Shown: positions 53,741 through 63,350 of the stretch, in pieces
Layout of the letters: each line of letters opens with the position of its first letter
How positions within the stretch are numbered: the stretch's first letter is position 1
Notes under the pieces: model-generated
What the model was told of the DNA's origin: nothing
Databases searched by the model: none
The model's input: the letters and a program-made list of their open reading frames with translations, nothing else
From: Paracoccus aminovorans
GTDB taxonomy: Bacteria > Pseudomonadota > Alphaproteobacteria > Rhodobacterales > Rhodobacteraceae
Assembly (NCBI RefSeq): GCF_001546115.1
Contig: NZ_KQ955209.1
Span: 794,018 to 858,017, forward strand
DNA length: 64,000 bases
Reading direction: 5' to 3'
Position numbers and translations under genes: made by a program

Positions 53741-54442
53741 TCAGGTCAGCGAGACCTGATAGGTCAGGCTGTCGGTGCGGCACAGGCTGCGCCGCCGCTC
53801 GACAGGAAGGCCCATGATGTCGAACGCCACGCGATCGACGCACAGAAGCGGCGTTCCCGCACCGACATTCAGCGACGCCGCGGCTTCCTCATCGGCGACG
53901 ACCGCCGAGATCGATTCATCGGCCCGCAGGATGATGCAGCCATAGATCTGCTGGTAAAGCACATAGAGCGTATTCGGCAACGGCGCGCGCCGGTCCAATC
54001 CGGCAAAGCGGCTGGCCGAAACCACGGTCGTCTCCAGAACGCTTGGGATGCCTTGCAGGCTGCGGACGCGGCGGATCTCGTAGACATCCTTGGGCTCGCC
54101 ATCCAGCCCCTTGCGCTCTGGCGCCAGGGCGCGGCGGCTGGTCACCTTTTCGCTGACCAACTCGGGACGAATCATCTGGCCGTCCGGCTGCCGCAGCCGA
54201 AAGAAATTGAACAGGGAACTTTCTGGCGTTCGGGCCGTGACGAAGGTACCGCGGCCCTGCTCGCGGCGAACGATCCCATGTTGCTCCAATATCATCAAAG
54301 ACTTGCGCGCAGTCCCCTGCGAGACGCCGATTTCGGCGGCAATCTGCATTTCGCTGGGCAGCATCGAGCCCGGCAGCAGCTCGCCGGACGAGATCTGCGC
54401 GATGATTCGGTCGATCACCTTCTGATAGAGCGGCTCGGCCAT
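53741..54442 (-). CDS. suyR: GntR/UTRA-family regulator, SuyR-like
   Basis: The ATG at 54442 is preceded by AAGGA at good spacing; an ATG six codons earlier has no ribosome site. The 233-residue protein has a GntR winged helix (SEMQIAAEIGVSQGTARKSLM, with RREQGRGTFV) and a UTRA ligand domain. It is divergent from suyAB, and the intergenic region holds an exact inverted pair of 12-base operators. In characterised sulfolactate clusters a regulator named SuyR precedes suyAB. It is probably a repressor responding to sulfolactate. Confidence 0.85.
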   Translation of the reverse strand: MAEPLYQKVIDRIIAQISSGELLPGSMLPSEMQIAAEIGVSQGTARKSLMILEQHGIVRREQGRGTFVTARTPESSLFNFFRLRQPDGQMIRPELVSEKVTSRRALAPERKGLDGEPKDVYEIRRVRSLQGIPSVLETTVVSASRFAGLDRRAPLPNTLYVLYQQIYGCIILRADESISAVVADEEAAASLNVGAGTPLLCVDRVAFDIMGLPVERRRSLCRTDSLTYQVSLT

Positions 54443-54487
54443 GTCGGGATCCTTCAACATTTCCCGACATCTATCATGCGCCGCCTC

Positions 54488-54524
54488 TCTTATACAAGAA
54501 TTATGGAATTAGTCTTGTATAAGA
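54488..54524. promoter_or_regulatory. inverted operator pair between suyR and suyA
   Basis: TCTTATACAAGA at 54488-54499 and TCTTGTATAAGA at 54513-54524 are exact reverse complements, 13 bases apart; each is itself nearly palindromic. They lie between the divergent suyR and suyAB genes. Similar TCTTATAT sequences at 43467-43492 in front of the TTT genes point to a shared GntR-type regulator. Confidence 0.65.
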
Positions 54525-54584
54525 TTTCATGTACATGATAAGACTCGGGCAGTAGGATGATGCTGCTATCCAGAGGAGGGGCAC

Positions 54585-54875
54585 TTGAGAAACATTCCAC
54601 AACTTCTTGTCCACGATCATGCGGACAATGTCGGTGTCGTCGTCGTCGAGGACCTGAAGGCCGGCACCGAGATGCTGTGCGTGGTGACGTCGGACAATTC
54701 GGATTTTCGCCTGACCGCCAAGGCCGACATTCCCATCGGTCACAAGGTGGCGCTGAAGGCGCTGAAGGCCGGCGATACGGTGATCAAATATCACGAGGAC
54801 ATCGGCAAGATGGTCGGCGACGCCGATGTGGGCGGGCACGTCCATACCCACAACTGCAAAACGAAACGGTGGTAA
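54585..54875 (+). CDS. suyA: (R)-sulfolactate sulfo-lyase small subunit
   Basis: This 96-residue SAF/UxaA N-terminal-type domain protein starts at a TTG that is well placed behind AGAGGAGGGG. Diagnostic text is HDHADNVGVVVVEDLKAG, IPIGHKVALKALKAGD and the C-terminal HVHTHNCKTKRW. In suyAB of Paracoccus pantotrophus the two chains together eliminate sulfite from (R)-sulfolactate to give pyruvate. It lies four bases before suyB. The altronate dehydratase UxaA fuses homologous parts; the split form and the neighbours identify SuyA. Confidence 0.92.
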   Translation: MRNIPQLLVHDHADNVGVVVVEDLKAGTEMLCVVTSDNSDFRLTAKADIPIGHKVALKALKAGDTVIKYHEDIGKMVGDADVGGHVHTHNCKTKRW

Positions 54876-54878
54876 GTC

Positions 54879-56060
54879 ATGGCTCTTGATTTCAGCAATA
54901 CGACCGTCAAGGCTTGGCGCCGCGAAAATGGCCGCGTCGGCGTGCGCAACCACGTGTTGATCCTGCCGGTCGACGACATCTCGAACGCGGCTTGCGAGGC
55001 GGTGGCCAATAACGTCAAGGGCACGCTGGTCATCCCGCACGCCTATGGCCGCCTGCAGTTCGGCGAGGACCTGGAGCTGCATTTCCGCACCATCATCGGC
55101 ACCGGCGCGAACCCCAACGTCGCCGCGGTGGTGGTGATCGGGATCGAGCCGGAATGGACCAAGGTCATCGTCGACGGCATCGCCAAGACCGGCAAGCCCG
55201 TCACCGGCTTCTCGATCGAGCAGAAGGGCGATTTCGAGACCATCCGCCAGGCGGGCTGGAAGGCCAAGGAATATGTCCACTGGGCGTCCGAGCTGCAAAA
55301 GGAAGACTGCCCGATCTCGGATCTGTGGATCTCGACCAAATGCGGCGAAAGCGACACGACCACCGGCCTGTCGTCCTGCCCGACGGTCGGCAACATGTAT
55401 GACAAGCTGCTGCCGCAGGGCATCTATGGCTGTTTCGGCGAAACCTCCGAGATCACCGGCGCCGAGCATATCTGCGAAAAACGTGCGGCCAATCCCGAGG
55501 CTGCGAAGAAATTCAAGGAAATCTGGCAAGCCTATTCGGACGACGTGATCTTCGCCCACCAGACCGACGACCTTTCGGACAGCCAGCCGACCAAGGGCAA
55601 CATCCTGGGCGGCCTGACCACCATCGAGGAAAAGGCGCTGGGCAACCTGGAAAAGATCGGTCGCACCTCGACCTATATCGACGCGATGGGGCCGGCCGAA
55701 ACGCCGTCGAAGGGTCCGGGCCTCTACTTCATGGACAGTTCCTCGGCGGCGGCGGAATGCGTCACGCTGATGGCGGCGGGCGGCTATGTCATCCACACCT
55801 TCCCCACCGGCCAAGGCAACGTGGTCGGCAATCCCATCGTGCCGGTCATCAAGATCTCGGGCAACCCGCGCACCCTGCGCACCATGTCCGAGCATATCGA
55901 TGTCGACGTGACCGGCGTGCTGACGCGCGAGATGACCATCGACCAGGCGGGTGATGCGCTGATCGAGATGATCGTGCGCACCGCGAACGGCCGCATGACG
56001 GCGGCCGAGGCCTTGGGTCATCGCGAATTCTCGATGACCAAGCTCTATCGCAGCGCCTGA
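54879..56060 (+). CDS. suyB: (R)-sulfolactate sulfo-lyase large subunit
   Basis: This 393-residue UxaA C-terminal-family protein opens with [41 protein letters not shown] supplies the metal/Fe-binding Cys, and [20 protein letters not shown] and [17 protein letters not shown] follow. With SuyA it cleaves (R)-sulfolactate to pyruvate and bisulfite, the desulfonation step of this island. Pyruvate feeds the pyruvate carboxylase encoded downstream, and sulfite is presumably exported by SuyZ. A hairpin (56077) between suyB and suyZ could lower suyZ expression. Confidence 0.94.
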   Translation: MALDFSNTTVKAWRRENGRVGVRNHVLILPVDDISNAACEAVANNVKGTLVIPHAYGRLQFGEDLELHFRTIIGTGANPNVAAVVVIGIEPEWTKVIVDGIAKTGKPVTGFSIEQKGDFETIRQAGWKAKEYVHWASELQKEDCPISDLWISTKCGESDTTTGLSSCPTVGNMYDKLLPQGIYGCFGETSEITGAEHICEKRAANPEAAKKFKEIWQAYSDDVIFAHQTDDLSDSQPTKGNILGGLTTIEEKALGNLEKIGRTSTYIDAMGPAETPSKGPGLYFMDSSSAAAECVTLMAAGGYVIHTFPTGQGNVVGNPIVPVIKISGNPRTLRTMSEHIDVDVTGVLTREMTIDQAGDALIEMIVRTANGRMTAAEALGHREFSMTKLYRSA

Positions 56061-56076
56061 TCAGCCGATCACACTG

Positions 56077-56103
56077 GCCAGCCCCGGCAGCGACGGGGCT
56101 GGC
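56077..56103. terminator. hairpin between suyB and suyZ
   Basis: GCCAGCCCC pairs with GGGGCTGGC around a nine-base loop right after the suyB stop. No T-run follows, so it may be an attenuator or an mRNA 3'-end stabiliser rather than a full terminator. Confidence 0.5.
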
Positions 56104-56196
56104 GAGACCCTGCAGGTGCCTTGCCGGACGATGCCGCCCACGGCGGTGTGGGCGGCGGATTGCGTCTCTTGGCATCCATATTCGGATCAGATTTCC

Positions 56197-57243
56197 ATGG
56201 AAAAAACAGCGGCCCAGTCGCGATCGTCCGGTCGCGGAAGATTCCGGATGCAGATCGGATCCGATCTGTTCCCCGGAATCGCCGTTGCCGCCCTCGTCGC
56301 GGTTACGGCGCAGTTCCTGTCCGACCATTACGGCGCGCCCGCCATGCTGTTGGCATTGTTGATGGGGCTGGCGCTGAATTTCCTGGCCGATGATGGTACG
56401 CGCACCAAGGCGGGCATCGAATATTCCGCTCGCACGGTCCTGCGGCTGGGCGTCGCGCTGCTCGGGGCGCGCATTTCGGTCGACATGCTGACGGAATTGG
56501 GCGGAGTGATGATCCTGCTGGTGATTGCGGGCGTTGTCGCGACGATCCTGTTCGGCATGATCGCGGCCAGATTCTTCCGCAGGGGCTGGCGCATGGCGCT
56601 GCTTTCCGGCGGGGCGGTGGCGATCTGCGGCGCCTCCGCCGCAATGGCCATTGCCGCGGTTCTGCCCAAGACCGACAAGTCCGAGCGCAACTTGGCCTTT
56701 ACCGTCATGGCGGTGACGGTGCTTTCGACCATAGCCATGATCGCCTATCCGCCGCTGTTGTCCTGGTTCGGCTTTACACCGCTGGAATCGGGGGTATTCC
56801 TCGGCGGCACGATCCATGACGTGGCCCAGGTGGTCGGGGCGGGCTTCTCGGTCAGTCCCGAGGTCGGCGAGACGGCGACCGTGGTCAAGCTGATCCGGGT
56901 TTCGATGCTGGCCCCAGTGGTGCTGGCCTTTTCCCTCGCCATTCGCGCCGGCAAGCTGGATGCCGACGCGCCGGGAGGAACCAGGCCGCCATTGCTGCCG
57001 TCCTTCGTCATCTGGTTCCTGGTGCTGGCCGCGCTGAATTCCTTCGGCCTCATCCCGGCATGGATGTCCGATCTGGCTGGGCAACTCAGCCGGTGGGCGC
57101 TGCTGGCGGCGATCGCTGCCGTGGGAATCAAGACATCGCTGGTGCGCATGATGGAGGTCGGCGGCTCCGCGATCGGCCTGGTCGTGGTCGAGACCGTTTT
57201 CCTGGCCTGCTTCATCCTGACCGGCGTCCAATTGATCGGCTGA
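56197..57243 (+). CDS. suyZ: YeiH-family (UPF0324) putative sulfite exporter, SuyZ-like
   Basis: The ATG at 56197 gives 348 residues; ATG 56248 is an alternative that would remove a hydrophilic 17-residue start. The protein has about ten membrane helices and the family text RTVLRLGVALLGARIS, SGGAVAICGASAAMAIAAVL and GGTIHDVAQVVGAGFSVS. YeiH-family proteins in sulfolactate, cysteate and taurine clusters are named SuyZ or the like, and are proposed to export sulfite or sulfate formed by desulfonation. The position behind suyAB fits this. Pyruvate carboxylase starts 11 bases downstream. Confidence 0.88.
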   Translation: MEKTAAQSRSSGRGRFRMQIGSDLFPGIAVAALVAVTAQFLSDHYGAPAMLLALLMGLALNFLADDGTRTKAGIEYSARTVLRLGVALLGARISVDMLTELGGVMILLVIAGVVATILFGMIAARFFRRGWRMALLSGGAVAICGASAAMAIAAVLPKTDKSERNLAFTVMAVTVLSTIAMIAYPPLLSWFGFTPLESGVFLGGTIHDVAQVVGAGFSVSPEVGETATVVKLIRVSMLAPVVLAFSLAIRAGKLDADAPGGTRPPLLPSFVIWFLVLAALNSFGLIPAWMSDLAGQLSRWALLAAIAAVGIKTSLVRMMEVGGSAIGLVVVETVFLACFILTGVQLIG

Positions 57244-57254
57244 AAGGTTTTTTG

Positions 57255-60200
57255 ATGTTCCGCAAGATCTTGGTTGCGAACCGTGGCGAGGTTGCGATCC
57301 GCGTGATGCGGGCGGCGAACGAGCTGGGCAAGAAGACGGTGGCGGTCTATGCCGAGGAGGACAAGCTGGGCCTGCACCGCTTCAAGGCGGACGAGGCTTA
57401 CCGCATCGGCGAGGGGCTGGGGCCGGTCGCGGCTTATCTGTCGATCCCCGAGATCATCCGCGTCGCGAAGGAATCCGGCGCCGACGCCATCCATCCGGGC
57501 TATGGCCTGCTCAGCGAGAACCCCGATTTCGTCGATGCCTGCCAGGCCGCCGGCATCGCCTTCATCGGGCCGAGCGCCGACACCATGCGCGCGCTCGGCG
57601 ACAAGGCCAGCGCCCGGCGCGTCGCGATCCAGGCCGGCGTGCCGGTGATCCCGGCGACCGAGGTCCTGGGCGAGGACATGGAGGCGATCAAGCGTGAGGC
57701 GGCCGAGATCGGCTATCCCTTGATGCTGAAAGCCTCCTGGGGCGGCGGCGGGCGCGGCATGCGCCCGATCATGGGCGAGGGCGAGCTGCCCGAGAAGGTG
57801 CGCGAGGGACGGCGCGAGGCCGAGGCCGCCTTCGGCAATGGCGAGGGCTACCTGGAAAAGATGATCCTGCGCGCGCGGCACGTCGAGGTGCAGCTTCTGG
57901 GCGACAGCCACGGCGGGCTTTACCATCTTTACGAACGCGACTGCACCGTGCAGCGCCGCAACCAGAAGGTCGTCGAACGCGCGCCCGCGCCCTATCTGAC
58001 CGAGGACCAGCGCGCCGAGGTCTGCGCGCTGGCGCTGAAGATCGGCCGCGCCGTCGGCTACCAGAACGCCGGCACCGTCGAATTCCTGATGGATATGGAC
58101 AGCCAGCAGTTCTACTTCATCGAGGTGAACCCGCGCGTCCAGGTCGAGCATACCGTGACCGAGGAGGTCACCGGCATCGACATCGTGCAGTCCCAGATCC
58201 TGATCGCCGAGGGCGCGACCCTGGCCGAGGCCACCGGCGCCGCCAGCCAAGCCGATGTGCATCTGAACGGTCACGCCCTGCAATGCCGGGTCACGACCGA
58301 GGACCCGCTGAACAACTTCATCCCGGACTACGGCCGCATCACCGCCTATCGCTCGGCCACCGGCAACGGCATCCGGCTCGACGGCGGCACCGCCTATTCC
58401 GGGGGCGTCATCACCCGCTTCTACGATTCGCTGCTGGTCAAGGTCACCGCCCATGCCCAGACCCCGGAAAAGGCCATCGCCCGCATGGACCGGGCCTTGC
58501 GCGAATTCCGGGTGCGCGGCGTGGCGACGAATATCGAATTCGTCATCAACCTGCTGAAACACCCGACCTTCCTCGACGACAGCTACACGACCAAGTTCAT
58601 CGACACCACGCCGGACCTGTTCGCGTTCCGCAAGCGCCGCGACCGGGCGACGAAGCTCCTGGTCTATATCGCCGACATCACCGTCAACGGCCATCCCGAG
58701 ACCGCCGGCCGCCCCCTGCCGCCGGCCGAGGCCCGCGCCCTGGTGCCGCCCGCAGCCAAGGCCGAGCCGGCGCCGGGCACGCGGCAACTGCTGGAGAGCC
58801 AGGGCCCGAAGGCCGTCGCCGCCTGGATGCTGGCGCAAAAGCGGCTCTTGATCACCGACACCTCGATGCGCGACGGCCACCAGTCGCTTCTGGCGACGCG
58901 GATGCGCTCGATCGACATGATCCGGGTCGCGCCCTCTTACGCCGCGAACTTGGCCGGCCTGTTCTCGGTCGAATGCTGGGGCGGCGCGACCTTCGACGTC
59001 GCCTATCGCTTCCTGCAGGAATGCCCCTGGCAGCGGCTGCGCGACCTGCGCGCGCGCATGCCGAACCTGATGACGCAGATGCTGCTGCGGGCCTCGAACG
59101 GGGTGGGTTACACCAATTACCCCGACAATGTGGTGCAGGAATTCGTGCGCCAGGCGGCCAAGACCGGCGTGGACGTGTTCCGGGTCTTCGACAGCCTGAA
59201 CTGGACCCCGAACATGCGCGTCGCCATGGATGCGGTGATCGAGGCCGGCAAGATCTGCGAGGGCACGATCTGCTATACCGGCGACCTGCTGGACCCGGCG
59301 CGATCGAAATACGACCTGCAATACTATCTGAAGATGGCACGCGAACTGCGCGACGCCGGCGCGCATGTGCTGGGGCTGAAGGACATGGCGGGGCTGTTGA
59401 AGCCGGCCTCGGCGCGGGTCCTAGTCAAGGCGCTGAAGGACGAGATCGGCCTGCCGGTGCATTTCCACACCCATGACACCGGCGGCATCGCCGGGGCGAC
59501 GATCCTGGCCGCGGCGGCGGCGGGGGTCGATGCGGTCGACTGCGCCATGGACGCGCTGTCGGGCAATACCTCGCAGGTCTGCCTGGGTTCGGTGGTCGAG
59601 GCGCTGCGCCACACCGAGCGCGACACCGGGCTCGACATCCGCGCCATCCGCGAGATCTCGAACTACTGGGAGGCGGTGCGCGAGCAATATGCCGCCTTCG
59701 AAAGCGGCTTGCAGGCCCCGGCCTCCGAGGTCTGGCTGCACGAGATGCCGGGGGGCCAGTTCACCAATCTCAAGGCGCAGGCGCGTTCGCTGGGGCTGGA
59801 GGAACGCTGGCACGAGGTCGCCCAGGCCTATGCCGATGCGAACCGGATGTTCGGCGACATCGTCAAGGTCACGCCCAGTTCCAAGGTGGTGGGCGATATG
59901 GCGCTGATGATGGTGGCGCAGGGTCTGTCGCGCCAGCAGGTCGAGGATCCCTCGGTCGAGGTCGCCTTCCCCGACTCGGTCGTCGACATGATGAAGGGCA
60001 ACCTGGGCCAGCCGCCCGGGGGCTGGCCCGCGGCCTTGCAGAAGAAGGTGCTGAAGGGCGAGGCCCCGCTGACCACCCGCCCCGGCGCCAGCATGCCGCC
60101 GGTGGACCTGGAGGCGACCCGGGCCGAGGTCGAGGCGCTTCTGGAAGGCAAGGCGGTCGATGACGAGGACCTGAACGGCTATCTGATGTATCCCAAGGTG

Positions 60201-60791
60201 TTTTTGGACTACATGGGCCGGCACCGGATGTATGGCCCGGTGCGGACGCTGCCGACGCGGACCTTCTTCTACGGCATGGAGCCGGGCGAGGAGATCGCGG
60301 CCGAGATCGACCCCGGCAAGACGCTGGAGATCCGCCTGCAGGCCATCGGCGAGACCGACGAGACCGGCGAGGTCAAGGTGTTCTTCGAGCTGAACGGCCA
60401 GCCGCGGGTGATCCGGGTGCCGAACCGTCTGGTCAAGGCGCAGACCGCCGCCCGTCCCAAGGCCGACCCCGCGAACGAGGGCCATATCGGCGCGCCGATG
60501 CCCGGCGTCGTCGCCTCGGTCGCGGTCGCGGTCGGGCAAAAGGTCAATGTGGGCGACATGCTCTTGACCATCGAGGCGATGAAGATGGAAACCGGCCTGC
60601 ACGCCGACCGCGCCGGCACGGTCAAGGCGCTGCACGTCACCCCAGGACAGGCCGTCGACGCAAAGGACCTGCTCGTCGAGGTGGAATCTACACCGACCGA
60701 TGAAGGCATCCAAGATTCCCCGAAACCTTTCCAACCGATTGCAGAGAGCGACAATATCAGGGCAATGATCGCGGCGCTCGACCAAGTGTGA
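57255..60791 (+). CDS. pyc: pyruvate carboxylase with C-terminal extension
   Basis: The ATG at 57255 gives 1178 residues; pyruvate carboxylases usually have about 1150. The biotin carboxylase domain begins FRKILVANRGEVAIRVMRAA and carries SWGGGGRGMR and IEVNPRVQVEH. The carboxyltransferase domain starts near 535 with ITDTSMRDGHQSLLATRMR, and the biotin Lys1110 lies in EAMKMET. About 68 residues follow this Lys instead of the usual 35; the last 33 (after LLVEVES) use rarer codons such as TCT, ACA, CAA and AAA. The enzyme makes oxaloacetate from pyruvate, including that from SuyAB. The tail may derive from rearrangement with the mobile DNA downstream. Confidence 0.95.
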   Translation: MFRKILVANRGEVAIRVMRAANELGKKTVAVYAEEDKLGLHRFKADEAYRIGEGLGPVAAYLSIPEIIRVAKESGADAIHPGYGLLSENPDFVDACQAAGIAFIGPSADTMRALGDKASARRVAIQAGVPVIPATEVLGEDMEAIKREAAEIGYPLMLKASWGGGGRGMRPIMGEGELPEKVREGRREAEAAFGNGEGYLEKMILRARHVEVQLLGDSHGGLYHLYERDCTVQRRNQKVVERAPAPYLTEDQRAEVCALALKIGRAVGYQNAGTVEFLMDMDSQQFYFIEVNPRVQVEHTVTEEVTGIDIVQSQILIAEGATLAEATGAASQADVHLNGHALQCRVTTEDPLNNFIPDYGRITAYRSATGNGIRLDGGTAYSGGVITRFYDSLLVKVTAHAQTPEKAIARMDRALREFRVRGVATNIEFVINLLKHPTFLDDSYTTKFIDTTPDLFAFRKRRDRATKLLVYIADITVNGHPETAGRPLPPAEARALVPPAAKAEPAPGTRQLLESQGPKAVAAWMLAQKRLLITDTSMRDGHQSLLATRMRSIDMIRVAPSYAANLAGLFSVECWGGATFDVAYRFLQECPWQRLRDLRARMPNLMTQMLLRASNGVGYTNYPDNVVQEFVRQAAKTGVDVFRVFDSLNWTPNMRVAMDAVIEAGKICEGTICYTGDLLDPARSKYDLQYYLKMARELRDAGAHVLGLKDMAGLLKPASARVLVKALKDEIGLPVHFHTHDTGGIAGATILAAAAAGVDAVDCAMDALSGNTSQVCLGSVVEALRHTERDTGLDIRAIREISNYWEAVREQYAAFESGLQAPASEVWLHEMPGGQFTNLKAQARSLGLEERWHEVAQAYADANRMFGDIVKVTPSSKVVGDMALMMVAQGLSRQQVEDPSVEVAFPDSVVDMMKGNLGQPPGGWPAALQKKVLKGEAPLTTRPGASMPPVDLEATRAEVEALLEGKAVDDEDLNGYLMYPKVFLDYMGRHRMYGPVRTLPTRTFFYGMEPGEEIAAEIDPGKTLEIRLQAIGETDETGEVKVFFELNGQPRVIRVPNRLVKAQTAARPKADPANEGHIGAPMPGVVASVAVAVGQKVNVGDMLLTIEAMKMETGLHADRAGTVKALHVTPGQAVDAKDLLVEVESTPTDEGIQDSPKPFQPIAESDNIRAMIAALDQV

Positions 60792-60813
60792 CAGGCGGGA
60801 TTCTATCGCCTGT
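60791..60813. terminator. hairpin after pyruvate carboxylase
   Basis: ACAGGCG at 60791-60797 pairs with CGCCTGT at 60807-60813 directly after the stop, with a nine-base loop and no T-run. The rest of 60814-60990 carries no recognisable gene. Confidence 0.35.
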
Positions 60814-60990
60814 GTCGAACATAAGGCGGCGACCCGAGTCGATGCCGTAGATGTGGCGGTCAATGTTCTGCCGCCCAACCCGGCGGGATCAGGGGGATGC
60901 GGCGCGGCCAACTGCTAATCTCCCATATCTGGCCGGAGCAGACGCCGATCCGCTGGAGGTGGCTCGTGAAAAGGGCGCCGGTTAACAGGA

Positions 60991-62752
60991 TCAAAAAAGG
61001 GGGAGATCGAGCGCGCTCGACATTGCGAAACAGTGTCCAATGCGTGCCCCCGCAACCAACGATAATTGCGAAACCTCCGTAGCTTCCAGCGCGGAGGTTT
61101 TTGCGTTTCTACGCCCCGGCTTGCGCGATACCGCCATCTGACCCAGAAGGTTGTCCAGCGCCTCGGCTTCCGACAGGAAATCCGGATCCTTTTTTCCCGC
61201 CGCGAAGCGCAGGATGGCGCCAAGGTCGCCGCGCAGCACGATGGCCAGTGCGCCATTCTCCGGCACCAGCGTCACCTGATCGACCAGCGCGCGCAGGATC
61301 TCCGCCGCCTGGGCGCGGCTCTCCTCGTGCTGGAGGTTCTCGGAAAGCGCGGCGATGCGTTGGGCATAGAGCGCTGCCATGTTCGGATGCAGCAGGGGCG
61401 GCGGTTCGTCGGCATTGGCCAGCTTCTCCGTTAGTTCCGCCTTGCGGGCTTCCAGCTGCGCGATCTTGTCTTTGAGCGTCAGCGGCGGGACGCCTTGCAG
61501 GATGGCATCGACGGCCTTGTCGAGTTCGCGGACCGTGCGGTCCAGATCCCGGCGAGCAACCTCCAGATCGGTGCCGCGCTCCATCCGCAACCGGTTCACT
61601 TCCCGGGTGAACTCGGCGCAGAACTCCCGGAACAATTCCGGCTCCATCAGATGCTTCCGGAGCCCGTTCAGGACCGAGGCCTCGAGCGCGTCGCGGCGGA
61701 TGTTGACGCGGTTGCCGCAGGTGCCCTTGTTGCGCGCCGTCGAGCAGCCCAGAAGATCCTTCGAGATCATCGAATAGCCGCCACCGCAGCAGCCGCATTT
61801 GATGAGACCCGCGAAGAGGTGCTTCGGGCGTCGCCGGTCGTTCAGCGGGTTGCCTTCGGGGCGGCTGCGGGTCGAGAAGGCCAGTTCGCCCTGCCGGGCC
61901 TTTACGGCGTCCCAGAGGTTTTGGTCGACGATGCGCAGGTCCGGCACCTCTTGCACCACCCATTCGCTTTCCGGGTTCAGACGCGAGACCCGCCTGCCGG
62001 TGTCGGGGTCCTTGACGTAGCGAAGCCGGTTCCAGACAAGGCGGCCGATATAGAGCTCGTTGTTGAGGATGCCGGTGCCGCGCTCGCGGTTGCCGTGGAT
62101 GGTCGACGGCCCCCATTTCCCGGCCCATGGGACCGGGCACGCCCTCGCGGTTCAGCGCCATGGCGATGGCGCGCGAGGAGAGGCCGCTGTCGTAATCGGC
62201 GAAGATGCGGCGGATGACGGCGGCCTGCGCTTCGTTGATCGTGCGGTCGCCGCGGATCGGTTCGCCGTTGGCGTCGAACTTCTTGACCACGTCGTAGCCG
62301 TAGGAATTGCCGCCGCCCGACTTGCCGTCCTCCACCCGGCCGCGCAGGCCCCGGCGGGTCTTGTCGGCCAGGTCCTTCAGGAACAGCGCGTTCATCGTGC
62401 CCTTCAGCCCGACATGCAACTCGCTGATCTCGCCCTCGGAGAGGGTGAACATCTTTACATCGGCATAGCGCATGCGCTTGTAGATGCCGGCGATGTCCTC
62501 CTGGTCGCGGCTGATCCGATCCAGAGCCTCGGCCAGCACCAGGTCGAAGTGGCCACGCGTCGAATCCATGACCAGTGCCTGGATACCGGGACGCTGGATC
62601 ATGCTGGCGCCGGAGATGGAATGGTCGGAATATTCCTCGACTACTGTCCAGCCTTCCTTCTCCGCCCGCAACCGGCACATGCGGAACTGGTCGGCGATCG
62701 AGGCCTCGCGCTGATTGTCCGACGAATAGCGGGCGTAGATCGCGACTCTCAT
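60991..62752 (-). pseudogene. large serine recombinase (resolvase family), frameshifted
   Basis: The N-terminal resolvase domain starts MRVAIYARYSSDNQREAS with the nucleophilic Ser near residue 10, and LDRISRDQEDIAGIYKRM follows. After GPMGREMG (about 62125-62135) the frame shifts by the equivalent of one extra base in a G-run. The correct sequence (WGPSTIHGNRERGTGILNNE) then continues to 60991 with a recombinase domain, a zinc ribbon (IKCGCCGGGYSM, CSTARNKGTCGN) and a long coiled coil. Such integrases insert or excise islands and prophages. As written the gene is broken, unless the shift is a sequencing error. Confidence 0.85.
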
Positions 62753-62767
62753 GCGCGGGCCTCCTGA

Positions 62768-62956
62768 TCAATCGGGGTGATGCCTGCCGTTCTTGCGCTC
62801 TTCGGCCTCGACGAAATCCCGTGCCGCGTGTCGGGCCAGCAGGCGGACCAGTTCGGCAAGGCGGGGGTCGGGAGAGGGCAGGAGAGCAGTGGAATCCCCG
62901 GCCGGTTCTGCGACCACCCGGAGCCGTTCCGCCACTGTCTGCCTCTGCCGTGCCAT
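62768..62956 (-). CDS. small conserved-looking protein upstream of the recombinase
   Basis: From the ATG at 62956 the frame encodes 62 residues starting MARQRQTVAERLRVV, ending 15 bases before the recombinase start. It is basic at the N-terminus and helical, and contains LAELVRLLARHAARDF. The function is unknown; position suggests co-transcription with the recombinase, perhaps as an accessory factor. A longer start at 62998 is possible. Without a database search its reality rests on spacing and a good reading frame only. Confidence 0.5.
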   Translation of the reverse strand: MARQRQTVAERLRVVAEPAGDSTALLPSPDPRLAELVRLLARHAARDFVEAEERKNGRHHPD

Positions 62957-63350
62957 CGCCCCGTTCCGCTTCCCGCGCGGCAGGACCCGCGCAGGCAAAA
63001 GCGTGGCGCAGGGCGGGATGGAATCACAGGCGGGTTCGGGCGCATCGCATCAACCCTCGGCGCAGCACAGCGTAAACCGGCGCTGCCGCGCCTGCTGCAG
63101 GGGGCGCTGCGCGGCGGCGTCATCGAAGAGTGGCGTAAAAATACCGGAAAGTCGCGGGATATCTCGCGACGAGGGGCGAGATCGGCGGGGTTCCGCAGCT
63201 CAAAGACGGAACGTTGCGGGAGGGTGGGACCGCCGCAGAGGGCGGGAAGCAGTCCGTGGAGCCGCAGCATTGAGTCCGCAGACGCCAGCATTAGCTGCCG
63301 CTCGTCACTGACACCTATGTGGCGGCGACGCGTAGGAAGCAGACGCTAGG
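62957..63350. other. 394-bp interval between recombinase operon and IS element
   Basis: No convincing gene is seen. Overlapping short frames occur on both strands. The stretch is GC-rich and includes a TCGCGGGATATCTCGCGA palindrome at about 63152-63169. This palindrome could be a recombinase or regulator site, or an incidental CG-rich feature. Confidence 0.35.

Noticed and set aside
54585..56060. Altronate dehydratase (UxaA)
   Set aside because: The two-gene split, the very short first chain and neighbouring SuyR- and SuyZ-like genes indicate SuyAB; no uronate genes are present.
57060..57254. Extended N-terminus of pyruvate carboxylase
   Set aside because: The extension overlaps the SuyZ-like gene; the canonical start of the biotin carboxylase domain is at 57255.
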